Part shown: piece by piece, positions 39,011-50,855 of the stretch
Position numbering within the stretch: the first letter of the stretch is position 1
How the letters are laid out: each line of letters begins with the position of its first letter
NCBI RefSeq assembly: GCF_037325665.1
Contig: NC_090245.1
Coordinates: forward strand, 101,062,424 to 101,126,423
Origin: Littorina saxatilis
Lineage: Eukaryota; Mollusca; Gastropoda; Littorinimorpha; Littorinidae
DNA length: 64,000 bases
Direction: 5' to 3'
Translations under genes and position numbers: made by a program
Notes under the pieces: generated by a model
What the model was told of the DNA's origin: nothing
Database searches by the model: none
Seen by the model: the letters and a program-made list of their open reading frames with translations, nothing else

Positions 39011-39329
39011 TAATTAGTAAGCATGGTACCTCCGACCACTTTTCAAGCCCCAATTTCCTACTGATTTCAGAATTCTCTGCTATTGATGTTCAAGAAGCAG
39101 AACTTTACCATCATTGGGTCATTTCGTTCTTCTCTCTCATCCCTTCCCTTCCTGTGTGCGGCATTGACGGTGCGTGTGTCGAGTGTCCATATGTCTCTTG
39201 ATATTCACAGCATGTGTGCATGCATTAGCTGTGCGTGCATATGTACGTGTTTGTGCAGACAGATAGTGACACAAGAAGAAGCGAGACACTGTTGTTGTGT
39301 TTCAGTTTTGGTACTGCTGTTGTTGCTTC

Positions 39330-39331
39330 TC

Positions 39332-39370
<39 letters not shown>

Positions 39371-39383
39371 TTGTTGTTGTTGT
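39330..39383. repeat. (TTG)n microsatellite
   Basis: About 17 TTG units with one TTTTTG interruption. Confidence 0.95.
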
Positions 39384-39615
39384 AATTGTTACTGTCTCTC
39401 TCTTGTTATTCGGCAATCATAGTAGGTTAACTAAATGCTCCCGCAGATGATCTCGGAAGAGCGTTTTAACTTTGATGTTGGAGAAAGTCGTCCTAAAAAC
39501 GCCTATCGCTATACGATACCTTGGCAAATTAGTCGTCGTTACATTCACATGGCATTTTCACCTGATAGCGACGATAACGCCTATCTGAAGCACAGGCGCA
39601 TTATTGAAACAGATC

Positions 39616-40158
39616 TGGGACAGGCTGATCTTCCTTAACCCAGTGTGGGATTTTCAGTGGGGCGACCACCCCCAACCCAGTACGCGTCCCCGGGTGGCGG
39701 ATAGGGGAACGGTCTATGGAGATCAGCCGCTTGCGGAGGCGGACCAAACTGGCGGTGTTTCCTACCCAGGGCGGAGTGGGGTAGCAGGCGGCGGCACTGC
39801 TACCCTCTTCGAAATGCTCCATCGTCTCACGTCATATCCCAAATAGATACTCATTCTGGGGACAAAAATATAAATTTAGCATAGCATAGCTCCATCGTCC
39901 ATTGACGGGACTCATCTAATGCGATTAAGGGCGCATTAAAACCCTATCTCCGGGTGGGATCCCGGCAAATCCTCCCCCCTGTGCTTCTCAGGGTAGGACG
40001 TACGGGCCATGAGCTAAGGGTGAGGTAACCCCGACAGAAAACCTGGAATGCTGAAGACGGAGGACCCGGGCCGCACAGCGCATTCTAATAAACGCGCTTA
40101 CGCAAATAAAATAAAAAAATAAAAAAAGAGAGATGCGAACGCCAAGAAGAAGAAGAAG
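39616..40158 (+). mobile_element. Retroposon with 13-bp target duplication and (AAG)n tail
   Basis: ATTGAAACAGATC occurs at 39603-39615 and again at 40159-40171. Between them is a 543-bp GC-rich, non-coding insert that ends with A-rich sequence and AAGAAGAAGAAG. A flanking duplication plus a 3' simple tail shows target-primed reverse transcription. It is a SINE or a truncated LINE; no tRNA-like head and no reverse transcriptase were recognised. Confidence 0.75.
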
Positions 40159-40548
40159 ATTGAAACAGATCATGTTACATGTATTTTGATATGCAGAGCA
40201 GGCCATAACTTACTCGGCTTTTATCTACGATTTTCCCCCGCAATATCCGCCTAAAAGCGTAGATTAAAATTCGATGTAATACTTGTGATTTAAAACTGAC
40301 TCATACCCGGCTTTACCACCCCAATCCACTTGTCACCCTCCCATTACGGCCACATCCAAATATGAAACAAATTTTTTTCTCAAGTGGGAATTAGTACGGT
40401 CACAAGCACATGATAACTACTTGCAGATAATATATCTGTGGTCCGGTGTAATAAGAGTAGTTTTGTGAGTCGTTAAGCGCCTGTGTAAAACAGACCTTAG
40501 TAGTAATTTTGGAATGTAAAAATTGTCGGGTAGATTTAAAGTGCAGCA

Positions 40549-41380
40549 CACGCATTCTGTAACAGCGCCGAAGGGGTCTACATTGACGGGCCGATCTGTC
40601 GTGTCCTGCACCTTTTCTTGTGCTCAGCATTCTGTAACAGCGCCGAAGGGGTCTACATTGACGGGCCGATCTGTCGTTTCCTGTACCTTTTCTTGTGCTC
40701 AGCATTCTGTAACAGCGCCGAAGGGGTCTACATTGACGGGCCGATCTGTCGTTTCCTGTACCTTTTCTTGTGCTCAGCATTCTGTAACAGCGCCGAAGGG
40801 GTCTACATTGACGGGCCGATCTGTCGTTTCCTGTACCCTTTCTTGTGCTCAGCATTCTGTAACAGCGCCGAAGGGGTCTACATTGACGGGCCGATCTGTC
40901 GTTTCCTGTACCTTTTCTTGTGCTCAGCATTCTGTAACAGCGCCGAAGGGGTCTACATTGACGGGCCGATCTGTCGTTTCCTGTACCCTTTCTTGTGCTC
41001 AGCATTCTGTAACAGCGCCGAAGGGGTCTACATTGACGGGCCGATCTGTCGTTTCCTGTACCTTTTCTTGTGCTCAGCATTCTGTAACAGCGCCGAAGGG
41101 GTCTACATTGACGGGCCGATCTGTCGTTTCCTGTACCCTTTCTTGTGCTCAGCATTCTGTAACAGCGCCGAAGGGGTCTACATTGACGGGCCGATCTGTC
41201 GTTTCCTGTACCTTTTCTTGTGCTCAGCATTCTGTAACAGCGCCGAAGGGGTCTACATTGACGGGCCGATCTGTCGTTTCCTGTACCCTTTCTTGTGCTC
41301 AGCATTCTGTAACAGCGCCGAAGGGGTCTACATTGACGGGCCGATCTGTCGTTTCCTGTACCTTTTCTTGTGCTCAGCGT
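40549..41380. repeat. 75-bp satellite-like tandem array, 11 copies
   Basis: Near-identical 75-bp units start at 40553 and every 75 bp after. Because 75 is a multiple of three and the unit has no stop in several frames, the array is open on both strands (plus 312 and 272 codons, minus 343 codons). From unit 3 on, units alternate between TGTACCTTTTC and TGTACCCTTTC, giving a 150-bp higher-order period. I do not call it a gene. Confidence 0.9.
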
Positions 41381-41497
41381 TCGTGTCTCACTGCGCAGTT
41401 CGTGCGGACACTCAACCCGGACGGACACCACTATAATATTATTACTGTGGCATGGCGGTAAGTCTTCGTCCGGATGTCATACACATCTCTAGTCCGG

Positions 41498-42307
41498 TCG
41501 GTAACGCGGCGTTCAGCTTTCTCCGGCATTCAGCTTTCTCATTCGGCCTCGTTGATCTTGTGTAAACTCCACACTGAAAAGCCCCCCTCCCTTACATAGT
41601 ACTAATGATCGAGCTTAGGTACTTAAAGGCATATGTACGCGCTCCCGTGTTTACAAAGTGTAGTTTTCCCATAATCGATGTCAAACGCACCATAAGACCA
41701 TATAATGACGATATGTCACCATGCGCGGACCATAATACATGCATTACAGCTTGTTCTAGCCTCTGAAAAAGTGAGGATGTCAACAAAGCCGCGGTGTTAG
41801 CTCCCTTGCATCAACGTTACATGTGTTGCCAAATCTATAAATAGGACGATCCAGATCAAAATGAAAATTAACATATCTCAACATTGAAGGGGTCCTAGAC
41901 CACAATATTTTGCAGGGAACTTAATTTAGCATGTCTCCAGCTGTTGGTAAAGCAATTAGCGTGTATAGTCATCGAGTACATAATTATGCCTTTAACATTC
42001 ATAGGGTCAAATTCGTTCAACCAAATGTTTTTAATTTAAACGTAGAAATTTGCTTCATCCTAAAATCCCTTCCCTTCTCATTCAAGGAACGTATAACCAC
42101 TCGGTGCACGTTTTCGAAGAAATCGAATTTTGGGGTGAACTCTTTTAAATTTCACCACCAATTTCCTTCACTTGCAAGAAACTGACATGCTTTTCTTCCT
42201 TTAAATAAGTGTACTTCTTTAATTTGACCAGGAAACAACATTTCAGTCTGGAGCATATATCGAATCAGAAATCTGAATGCCGGGAGAAAGCTGAACGCGT
42301 TACACCG
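41498..42307. mobile_element. TIR element carrying a TTAA MITE
   Basis: The ends are GTTCAGCTTTCTCC with GGCATTCAG on the left and the complement CTGAATGCCGGGAGAAAG, CTGAAC on the right. A homologue without the MITE is at 28796-29195. It encodes no protein. Confidence 0.65.
41623..41995. mobile_element. TTAA-flanked MITE, copy 2
   Basis: The ends are TTAAAGGCATATGTACG and ATTATGCCTTTAA, reverse orientation to 22350-22717. It is inserted in the element 41498-42307; the empty copy at 28796 supports TTAA as target. Confidence 0.8.
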
Positions 42308-42628
42308 GACAACGATTGAGGAGAGCCATCTCTGAAGCAATTAATGGACAGTATTCTGACTCAGTTTAATATCCCGTCACTACAAAATGAGGATGGGTAT
42401 GGTTTAGTTACGGCATACGATGCAGTGATTGGAAATGATGCAGTGCTCGTAATACTAGCTCTAACTTACTAATCAGTACATAGTTATGTTGGTATTCATG
42501 CATGCATTTAATGTAAACACAATCAATCTGGTAGGCTGACATGGTAATAAACTGCTGACACAGAAAAGTAACCCGAGTTTCCATGTAGAACCGTTCACAA
42601 AGAAACCGTTCACGCGAAAGACGGACAG

Positions 42629-43637
42629 TACCCAATATTGACGGACTGTCGAAACAGACCAATAGCAGAAGATATCATCACACAGTCAGTCAATGTTAGA
42701 TATATTTCTAATTCTCTGGACATTTTGTATTTACTGTAAAGAAATTACAGAAGTATTTGTCTCAGTTTTGGCTGTTCCATATCCCTCCCTCTGATTATTA
42801 TTTCTTTTCAGTGTTCACTCTTTTCTTGTACTTTTCAGTATTTTAAAATGTCTTTCCTTTCAAAAAGTCTTTAGTCACTTGTTCAATTAAATTCTGGCAT
42901 AATTACATTTTCATATATATTTGTTTGTTTTTAAATTTAGATGTTTTTGTTTTTGAAGTGGGGAAGCAATAAAGAGGTCGTCGATATCAAAACTGATATC
43001 GACGGAAATGTCGTCGATATCACTTTTGCACTGAGCTCAGTTTTGTCCAACTGACCAATGGAAATCCACGTAACATATGAAATATCAATATTCTACTATA
43101 TTGCTATTTCATATGTTACGTGGATTTCCATTGGTCAATTGGGCAAAACTGAGCTCAGTGCAAAAGTGATATCGACGACATTTCCGTCGATATCAGTTTT
43201 GATATCGACGACCTCTTTATTGCTTCCCCACTTCAAAAACAAAAACACCTAAATTTAAAAACAAACAAATATATATGAAAATGTAATTATCCCACAATTT
43301 AGTTGAGCAAGTGACTAAAGACTTTTTGAAAGGAAAGACATTTTAAAATACTGAAAAGTACAAGAAAAGAGTGAACAAAAAGAAATAATAATCAGAGGGA
43401 GGGATATGGAACAGCCAAAACTGAGACAAATACTTTTGTAATTTCTTTACAATAAATACAAAATGTCCAGAGAATTAGCAATATATCTAACATTGACTGA
43501 CTGTGTGATGATATCTTCTGCTATTGGTCTGTTTCGACAGTGATATCAAAATCTCGACCTCCGGTCTCGATTTTGATATCACTGTCTCAACAGACCATAG
43601 CAGAAGATATCATCACACAGTCCGTCAATATTGGGTA
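42629..43637. mobile_element. 1-kb palindromic (foldback) element
   Basis: It opens TACCCAATATTGACGG and closes with the complement. The left arm (to about 43088) and right arm (from 43088) are inverted copies, each matching the single-arm element at 10815-11358. The left arm is about 88 bp shorter because it lacks the terminal GATATCAAAATC hairpin. The interior also contains GATATCGACGG hairpins. No protein is encoded. Confidence 0.8.
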
Positions 43638-44639
43638 CTATAAAGCACAGTCTCTGTGTGGCAGGGTGGTGGTGGTGGTGGTGGTGTGTGTGTGTGTGTG
43701 TTAGTGGGGGGGGGGGGGGTCTGAAACAAGAAGACGGGTAACTTTTCAAAATGATAAAAACAAATAATATAACAAAAATAATAATAAAAGCAGACACATT
43801 TACACATTCCAGTGACAAGGGAGGCTATAAGTTTTTTTTTGTTAACGTTTTATTTTCTAAATAAGACAACGTGGCTTCTAATGGCCCTCGACTAAACTGA
43901 ATTGTTTCGAAAAACTGAGTTCACAAATAACACACATAACAGACAGATACACAAAACAACATCATAAATACATAAGGAAAGCATTAAATAAAGATGTTTA
44001 CTATTTGTCTGTTTGCGGTTGTCACGCGGGGAGAATCGTGCAGGAAATCACCACTGTTGCACGATTCTCGCACAACTGTGTTGAGTCAGACCCCTTCAAC
44101 TATCACATTGCGCAATTCACGATAGTTTCTGAGCACACTGACTTTTTAGTTCCCACTCCTATGCAAGCGTACACACAAGATACACTTTATTTCTCAGTTT
44201 ACTGTCTTAATTCTGTTCTTTATGCGTCGTCGGATTTGTCTGGTCCAGTAATTTTTGTTGTGTGCGGATATATCCGGTTCTGACTGCCTTGCGGGGATAT
44301 TCATTCACATGGAAAACACCCGATATTCCTGTAAACTCAGTTTGTCTTGCTTCACACCTTTGAGGTGGTAAGTAAACTACGACACCGTGACATCATAGTA
44401 AACGTTCTTTATTTGTTTTTCTTATAATACAAGACTGATATTCACTGAAAAATGATGACTGTGAGTATATGAAAGAGGAGACAATACTAGGCTTAACCTG
44501 GTTCTCGATCGGCTTTTGAAACAAAAGTGGTGAATATAAAACAGCGTCGACATAAGTAATTAACCCGGTGACCTTACGTCGACGACTTGTAAAATATGTG
44601 GTCGTGGTCACAGCGGCCCGCTTATACAATTGTGCGCTC
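43638..44639. other. No gene recognised; GGT/GT/G tract
   Basis: A (GGT)n-(GT)n-(G)n tract lies at about 43668-43722. A short inverted pair, GAGAATCGTGCA / TGCACGATTCTC, is at about 44030-44074. The 92-codon frame at 44005 has no support. Confidence 0.5.
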
Positions 44640-44681
<42 letters not shown>

Positions 44682-44695
44682 GTCTCTCTCTCTCT

Positions 44696-44734
<39 letters not shown>

Positions 44735-44795
44735 AGTCTCTCTCTCTCTCTCTCTCTCTCTCTGTCAGTCTCTCTCTCTCTCTCTCTCTCTGTGT

Positions 44796-44832
<37 letters not shown>

Positions 44833-45083
44833 AGTCTCTCTCTCTGTGTCTCTCTCTCTCTCTGTCAGTCTCTCTCTCTTCTCTCTCTCTCTCTGTCAGT
44901 CTCTCTCTCTCTCTCTCTGTCAATCTCTCTCTCTTCTCTCTTTCTCTCTGTCAGTCTCTTTCTCTCTCTCTCTCTTTCTTTCTCTCTCTCTCTTTGTCTC
45001 TCTCTCCATAATTGTGCGCTCGTCTCTCTCTCTCTCTCTCTGTCAGTCTCTCTCTCTGTCTCTGTCTCCATAATTATGCGCTC

Positions 45084-45119
<36 letters not shown>

Positions 45120-45483
45120 CTCTCTCTCTGTCTCTCTCTCCATAATTGTGCGCTCGTCTCTCTCTCTCTCTCTCTCTGTCAGTCTCTCTCTCTGTCTCTG
45201 TCTCTCTCTCTCTCTCTCTGTCAGTCTCTCTCTCTGTCTCTCTCTCCATAATTATGCGCTCGTCTCTCTCTCTCTCTCCATAATTGTGCGCTCGTCTCTC
45301 TCTCTCTCTCTCTCCATAATTGTGCGCTCGTCTCTCTCTCTCTCTCCATAATTGTGCGCTCGTCTCTCTCTCTCTCTCTCTCTCTCCACATAATTGTGCG
45401 TTCGTCTCTCTCTCTCTCTCTCTCCACATAATTGTGCGTTCGTCTCTCTCTCTCTCTCTCTCTCTCCACATAATTGTGCGCTC

Positions 45484-45521
<38 letters not shown>

Positions 45522-45572
45522 ATAATTGTGCGCTCATTTCTCTCTCTCTCTCCACCCCTCTCTCTCTCTTTA
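44640..45572. repeat. (CT)n array with repeated CATAATTGTGCGCTCGT spacer
   Basis: Over 900 bp of CT/CTGT dinucleotides are punctuated about ten times by the spacer ATAATTGTGCGCTCGT (first seen as CAATTGTGCGCTCGT at 44625). Long frames in both directions reflect the repeat and are not genes. Confidence 0.95.
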
Positions 45573-46305
45573 ATTAGTCATTGCCAAGTTCAGTGAAAAC
45601 TGCTAATTTATAATCGGAGTGAAGTACCCAACCCTTATTATGACAACATGAAACTTTTTCTGGTTATGGTTTCCTCTGCACATGATTGCAACACATTGCA
45701 GCACCCAGTCAGTCATACGATGCAGATCGGCAGACCTAGACTCAAACAAAACGCTTGGTTAGTCAAAGGCTAAGTGTGTCTCTGTCACGGCCGTGACACA
45801 CACACACACATGAGGAGGAGCGAACGAGAAGGAAAAAAAGAAATCAAACAAGAATGCAACGAACATTATTTTTCCTCCTCGACATTATGTTTTCCCTTCC
45901 GTCTCAGTCCTGAAAAGTGATTCACTCGATCTAAACTGACTTAAAAACCCGAACAAAGGCCGTTTTAGATATCAGAAAGTCAGTTCGAGTCAGTTGACTA
46001 TCCGTCACAGCACGGTTCTCTTATCAAAGTGGTAGGCTACATGGCAGGTCACAGTTAATCAGCTACACTATTTTTTTTCCGATTAAAAAAACACAACCTT
46101 TTTGACCTACCTATCTTGAAATCATTTAATGCAATCTGTTATTGAAGAATATGCTACTCTGCCGCATACGATAGGAAGGATTGTGTTCAGTTATAAACAT
46201 ACCCGTTTTATTTCCACCTGGGCCACAAGCACACGATAACTTGTTATCATTCGCTTGTGCGTGGGCTAGGCTTGGTCGCTTTGACTCATGCACGGCGCTT
46301 GACTG
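45573..46305. other. No gene recognised
   Basis: It contains a 16-bp perfect palindrome, TGTCACGGCCGTGACA, at 45783. No exon is supported. Confidence 0.5.
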
Positions 46306-46848
46306 CCGGTGTAACACGAAATTTTTACTCCACGAAAAATTTACTCCGGAGTAAATATTTCGTACGAAATTCTTACTCCGAGTACACTTTTCGTACGAGA
46401 AAAGAACTCCCCAAGGCACGAAAAAATTACTCCCTCCACGAAATTTTTACTCCCCATTTTTTTTACTTCCAGTAAAAATCTCGTCCGCAAAAATGGGATG
46501 CGGGCGAAGGCCCGATAATGCCAATAAGTGATCTCGCGCAAACGAATGTCGCGCTACCCTCCTTCCACCCCTTCCACCACCAAGACTAACAGGGGACAAG
46601 GGAGTAAAAATTTCGTACACCTGGCATGGGAAGTTAAATTGCTCGTGTTGGGGTGAAGTAATTTATTCGTTATTTATTCGTCAGGGGAGTAACATTTTTG
46701 TACGAAATTTTTACTCGGAACTCACCTGTCTTGGGGAGTAATTTTCTCGCGCAATGGGGGAGTGCTTTTTCGTAAAGGGAGTAACTTTTTCGTACGAAAT
46801 GTTTACTCCCGGAGTCACGGTAAAAATCTCGTGGGAGTAATTTTCTCG
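46306..46848. mobile_element. Palindrome-rich TIR element ('ACTCC' family), copy 2
   Basis: It is homologous in reverse orientation to 7153-7696: it starts CCGGTGTAACACGAAA and is full of TTTACTCCGGAGTAAA and CGTACGAAA. The right terminus is less well preserved (GGAGTAATTTTCTCG). Confidence 0.65.
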
Positions 46849-46924
46849 CTGAACTAAACTTAGCTCGGGGACTTTTTTGGGGGACTAAGTTTACGGTAGT
46901 ATTACTGAAAGGCCATCAACTTCT

Positions 46925-46957
<33 letters not shown>

Positions 46958-47420
46958 CGTGTGTGTTTGTGTCTTTAACATCTAGTGAATGGGTTCACAC
47001 GCGGCACGCACGCTTACCCGCACGCACGCACACACACACTTCACACACACACACACACACACACATCAGTGGCATCATGTAACACACACTCAACGATTTA
47101 GGGGAAGGGCCCCTAATATGGACCACTTTTTGTTTATTGCTGATAACTAGCTTGTTTTCTTGCGAAGAAGTTTCATTTTGTGGTTGGTAGTCCTTCTCTC
47201 TTAGTTTAACAGTTAAGCCTAATTAGAGTGAAATAGCTTAGATAGACCTTCAGCAAACATTAAATACAGAAAATATCACAAATGGTCCATGTTAGGGCGC
47301 CCAATATGGACCAGTGAAGCGGCCTTCACGAATCACTGTAAAAAGCCCCCTATACTTCAAAATAATAAAAAACAGGGATCTATAAGATTGTGTATCGGGC
47401 CGATCCGTTAACCCGGTCCA
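46849..47420. other. No gene; GT/CA tracts
   Basis: (GT)n at about 46926-46956 and (CA)n at about 47030-47063. The phrase CCTAATATGGACC, or a close variant, occurs twice (47111 and 47303). Confidence 0.6.
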
Positions 47421-47541
47421 CAGGCGGAAGCCGGGTATCGTCCACTGGACTACTACTATCACAGAAAGACTAGGTATCGTCCACTGACTGGACTACAGGC
47501 TACTATCACAGAAAGTAGTCCAGTGGACGATACCTTCCGCC
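47421..47541. repeat. Imperfect hairpin with internal duplication
   Basis: CAGGCGGAAG and TATCGTCCACTGGAC on the left mirror GTCCAGTGGACGATA and CTTCCGCCTG on the right. The segment GGTATCGTCCACTG and the phrase ACTATCACAGAAAG each occur twice between. Confidence 0.75.
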
Positions 47542-47802
47542 TGTCACAGTGCCCGGTCAAGCACACGGGCGGATTAGACTACCAGCCGCAGACTTTGACG
47601 TGCATCTCTCACCGGATTCCAACCGGATACATGTGTTACTGGCAACCGGACATATAAGGCCTCCTGGAAAGCACCGGTGTCACGAACTGAAAACTCTGCC
47701 TGAACAATCCTTCTCAATGAGGTCAACGCGCATGCGCTTACATGGGGCTCTGACAAGTACACACTGAATCGCTGCCGGATTACACACTTGACTAGAAATA
47801 GC

Positions 47803-47834
47803 ACACACACACACACACAAACACACGCACACAC

Positions 47835-47882
<48 letters not shown>
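47803..47882. repeat. (CA)n then (GA)n microsatellite
   Basis: A CA tract is followed by about 22 uninterrupted GA units. Confidence 0.95.
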
Positions 47883-47885
<3 letters not shown>

Positions 47886-49689
47886 CAGTTCGCTTTGAAT
47901 ACTCGAGCAGACGACAAAACTTGCGCAATGTTGCCGCGGATTTAACCAGTCAGTGATTCTCGGACTGTAAAGGATTCAAGACAGATGTGATACACCAGGG
48001 CATAGACCAGGGTCATTCTGATCAGTCATCGCTCATGTTGTGGGACTCTTTTCTTTTTCGCCTGTCCTTCGTATAATTGATACTTTGACAATCCATTTTT
48101 TGAAGAATCAATGAAATTCTCTGTTTACAGTTGCAAATACTCATTGTTTACAGCTGTACCGTTTGTCGTCACGCCTTTACAGGGAGTAATACGTATGCAT
48201 GTTAGGACATTGTTACTATTTTGAATAGAAGAAATAACATAATAAACAATGCAGAAAAGGACATTTCACGTTTTTAAGAATATCTATTATATCGGAGTTG
48301 TTTGAAACAACAAGCCTTCTTTGCTTGTTGTTCATATTTTTGGTATTGACACACTTCTCAAAGAAACAAAACCTCCCTCTTGCTTCGGGTTTTTGTTTCC
48401 GCCCTCATTTGCATATCAAGATGGTGGTGCACTGGAATGACCACTTGCTAGACGCAAGTGTAGTGATAGTGTCCTGACCCGTCCTGATGCCACGGTAAGC
48501 ATTTGATACCAGTGTTTAGTATCTTCCATCTGTGTATGTCTTGGATTTTATGTGAATAGTATTGTGGATCGTGATAGCTGATTCATTCGTGGATTATTGA
48601 CGGTGAATTGTGGATGGAGATGGTGAGGTAGAAGAAACGAACACCGGATGCGAAATGTATTGTCAGACCTGAAACGGATTGGGATTTGGACTTACTATTC
48701 CTGTGAAAGACTACAGTTTCACCGCATTACTGATTGTTAGTTATACCTTTGGAGTAAACTGGTTCCGTTGGTTTGAATACATTGGACTGAGTGTTGTCGG
48801 TCACCATGACATCGAAAAACAGTGAATGAAAACTTACACGTCGACCACTGGCACATTGTAATTTGTATCGTAGAATAACGCAGAGTAAGACAAAAAGTGA
48901 AAAACAAGAGGATTGACAATTCTCCTCAGTATTATTTTTGCAATCTGGTGAAGTTATGATGATTAAAACAGGCAACTAGGGGCTGCCAAGTGAATAAGTA
49001 AGCAGGAAAATATTACTAAAATAACTATGTTTGCAGGCTAATGAGTATACACTGTATGTCAATTGTCATTGTGTATACCATGCATGTATTGTCTGTTTAC
49101 TAGCAATACCACAGAACCAATGTTGTATTATCCAGGTTTCCCAATTGCTTCGTTTTCGGCCGATTTATGTGGAGCACGTGATGTGCACAAAAAATATTGG
49201 CGGTTTAGAAGTGTCGTCTGCGCAATGATCACGGCGGCTTTCTTGACCGCCAAGGACGACTGCGCACGTTGTGAGACATCATTTGTTAGACCTCAATAGG
49301 TAACTTTGTAGTACAGATAACTTCTCAGCAACATAGAAAACATGACTATTACTATTAGTATTATCCTTTCCATCAGGGATTCCAAATTTTTATGCAGCAT
49401 GTGGTGTAAAGAAGATCTACATTTGTAAAAAAATAATGTACAGTGTATTTTCGGTGGATTTATCGTAGGATATGGTCATTTGGAAATGCAGCAAAACTAG
49501 AGATTGAAGTCATGATACTGCAACAGAAAGGTTGAAATAGTCTGGTACGGTGTACATCCTACATCACCATACAGTACAGTTATGCTTTTATTTCAGCAAA
49601 CTTAACATTACCATTAGTTGGTGTCCCTGTTTATTGATGAGTTTAGGGAAGGTTAATCACTTAATGATGGATGAATTTAATTCATCAGA
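47883..49689 (+). other. No clear gene; possible untranslated first exon
   Basis: A segment ending at 48494 with CACG|GTAAGC has a good donor. It follows an ATGGTGGTGCACTGG that soon stops, so a 5' untranslated exon is conceivable. Nothing else in this stretch supports a gene. Confidence 0.25.
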
Positions 49690-50190
49690 GCTTGGCATTG
49701 GCATTCTAAAGGAGTGCCGTGATAAGTCTTACGCGGACAGACTCAAATACTTAGACCTCCACTCTCTGAAGGGAAGGAGGACAAGGGGTGACCTAATACA
49801 AACATATAGAATTATAAATGGGGTGGATGATATTGACATGCACAAAATATTCACATTCAAGCAGACAGACAACACCAGAAACAGCCAGGGAAAAATCTTT
49901 GTTCAACACTATAAGACTAACAAGCGCAAGTTTTCGTTTTCTCATAGAGTTGCTAACAATTGGAATGCACTACCCACTAACATAAATTTCGCACCCACAG
50001 TAGACGCCTTCAAAAACTTCTTGGACAATTCTCCAAAATTTCTTAACCTTTTTTATGACTTTGATTGAAAGCACTGAAAGAATATGGATTTAGGCATGCA
50101 AAGTATCTGACAAAGAAGGGGCACCAATAAGGCCTCGCGGCCTTCGGCTAACAAATATAGCCGCCCCTACATACTACTACTACTACTACT
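49690..50190 (+). mobile_element. CR1-like LINE 3' end, reverse transcriptase tail
   Basis: The frame to 50068 contains SYADRLKYLDLHSLKGRR, TRGDLIQTYRIINGVDDID and RVANNWNALPTNINFAPTV, the standard C-terminal tail of CR1-type LINE polymerases. It ends in a normal stop. It is followed by about 100 bp of 3' UTR with a CCTCGCGGCCTTCGG hairpin and a (CTA)n tail. The 5' end is truncated. Confidence 0.8.
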
Positions 50191-50472
50191 ATTGCTAAAC
50201 ACAAAATTTAAAAGCTAGAGTCATCTTGTACACGGTACTTGTGAGTGTACAAGTACTATAAGTAACCACACTTTAAAAATACCAAGAGTCCTTGCAGTGA
50301 GATTGCATGTTTCTATGTCTGGATGTTCCCAGTATGAGAGAAAGATCATGCATTCTGCTGAGTTGTTAATACCCAGTGGCATGTCACTTGTAAACCGAAG
50401 CTCATCAACTCACTGACTAACTGCCTCATTCGCTTCTCATTGTGGCATGTCGATTAGCAATTAGCATGAGGG

Positions 50473-50855
50473 TTCGACGGGCGCAGTGGCTTGGTGGTAA
50501 GACGTCGGCCTCTTAATCAGGAGGTCGTGAGTTCGAATCCCGGTCGCTGCCGCCTGGTGGGTTAAGAATGGAGATTTTTCCGATCTCCCAGGTCAGCTTA
50601 TGTGCAGACCTGCTAGTGACTTAACCCCCTTCGTGTGTACACGCAAGCACAAGACCAAGTTCGCACGGAAAAGATCCTGTAATCCATGTCAGAGTTCGGT
50701 GGGTCATGGAAACACGAAAATACCCAGCATGCCTACTCAACGAAAGCGGAGTGAAGCTGACTATGCTCTCAGAGTCAGAGTATAGTGTGGGGAACCCAAA
50801 TGGGCAAACGAGCTCACACGTAACCAGACAATTCTGGAACGCTGAAGAAGAAGCA
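50473..50855 (+). mobile_element. tRNA-derived SINE, family 3
   Basis: The head GGGCGCAGTGGCTTGGTGG (box A) and GGTCGTGAGTTCGAATCCC (box B) is tRNA-like. A 300-bp body follows, ending GAACGCTGAAGAAGAAG. The short target words GCATGAGGGTTC (before, about 50463) and GCATGAGGGTTCA (after, about 50852) match, giving a flanking duplication. Confidence 0.8.

Noticed and set aside
39435-39638. Host exon starting MISEERFNFDVGE
   Set aside because: It has an acceptor-like CTCCCGCAG before it, but no donor and a retroposon insertion; too weak to list as a gene.
40400-41461. Open frames of 343, 312 and 272 codons over the 75-bp array
   Set aside because: Open because the unit is 75 bp and stop-free; no start context, splice site or homology.
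44005-44283. 92-codon plus-strand frame
   Set aside because: No homology, poor start context, and an inverted GAGAATCGTGCA repeat inside it.
44568-45577. Ser/Leu- and Arg/Glu-rich frames
   Set aside because: Translations of (CT)n/(GA)n; not genes.
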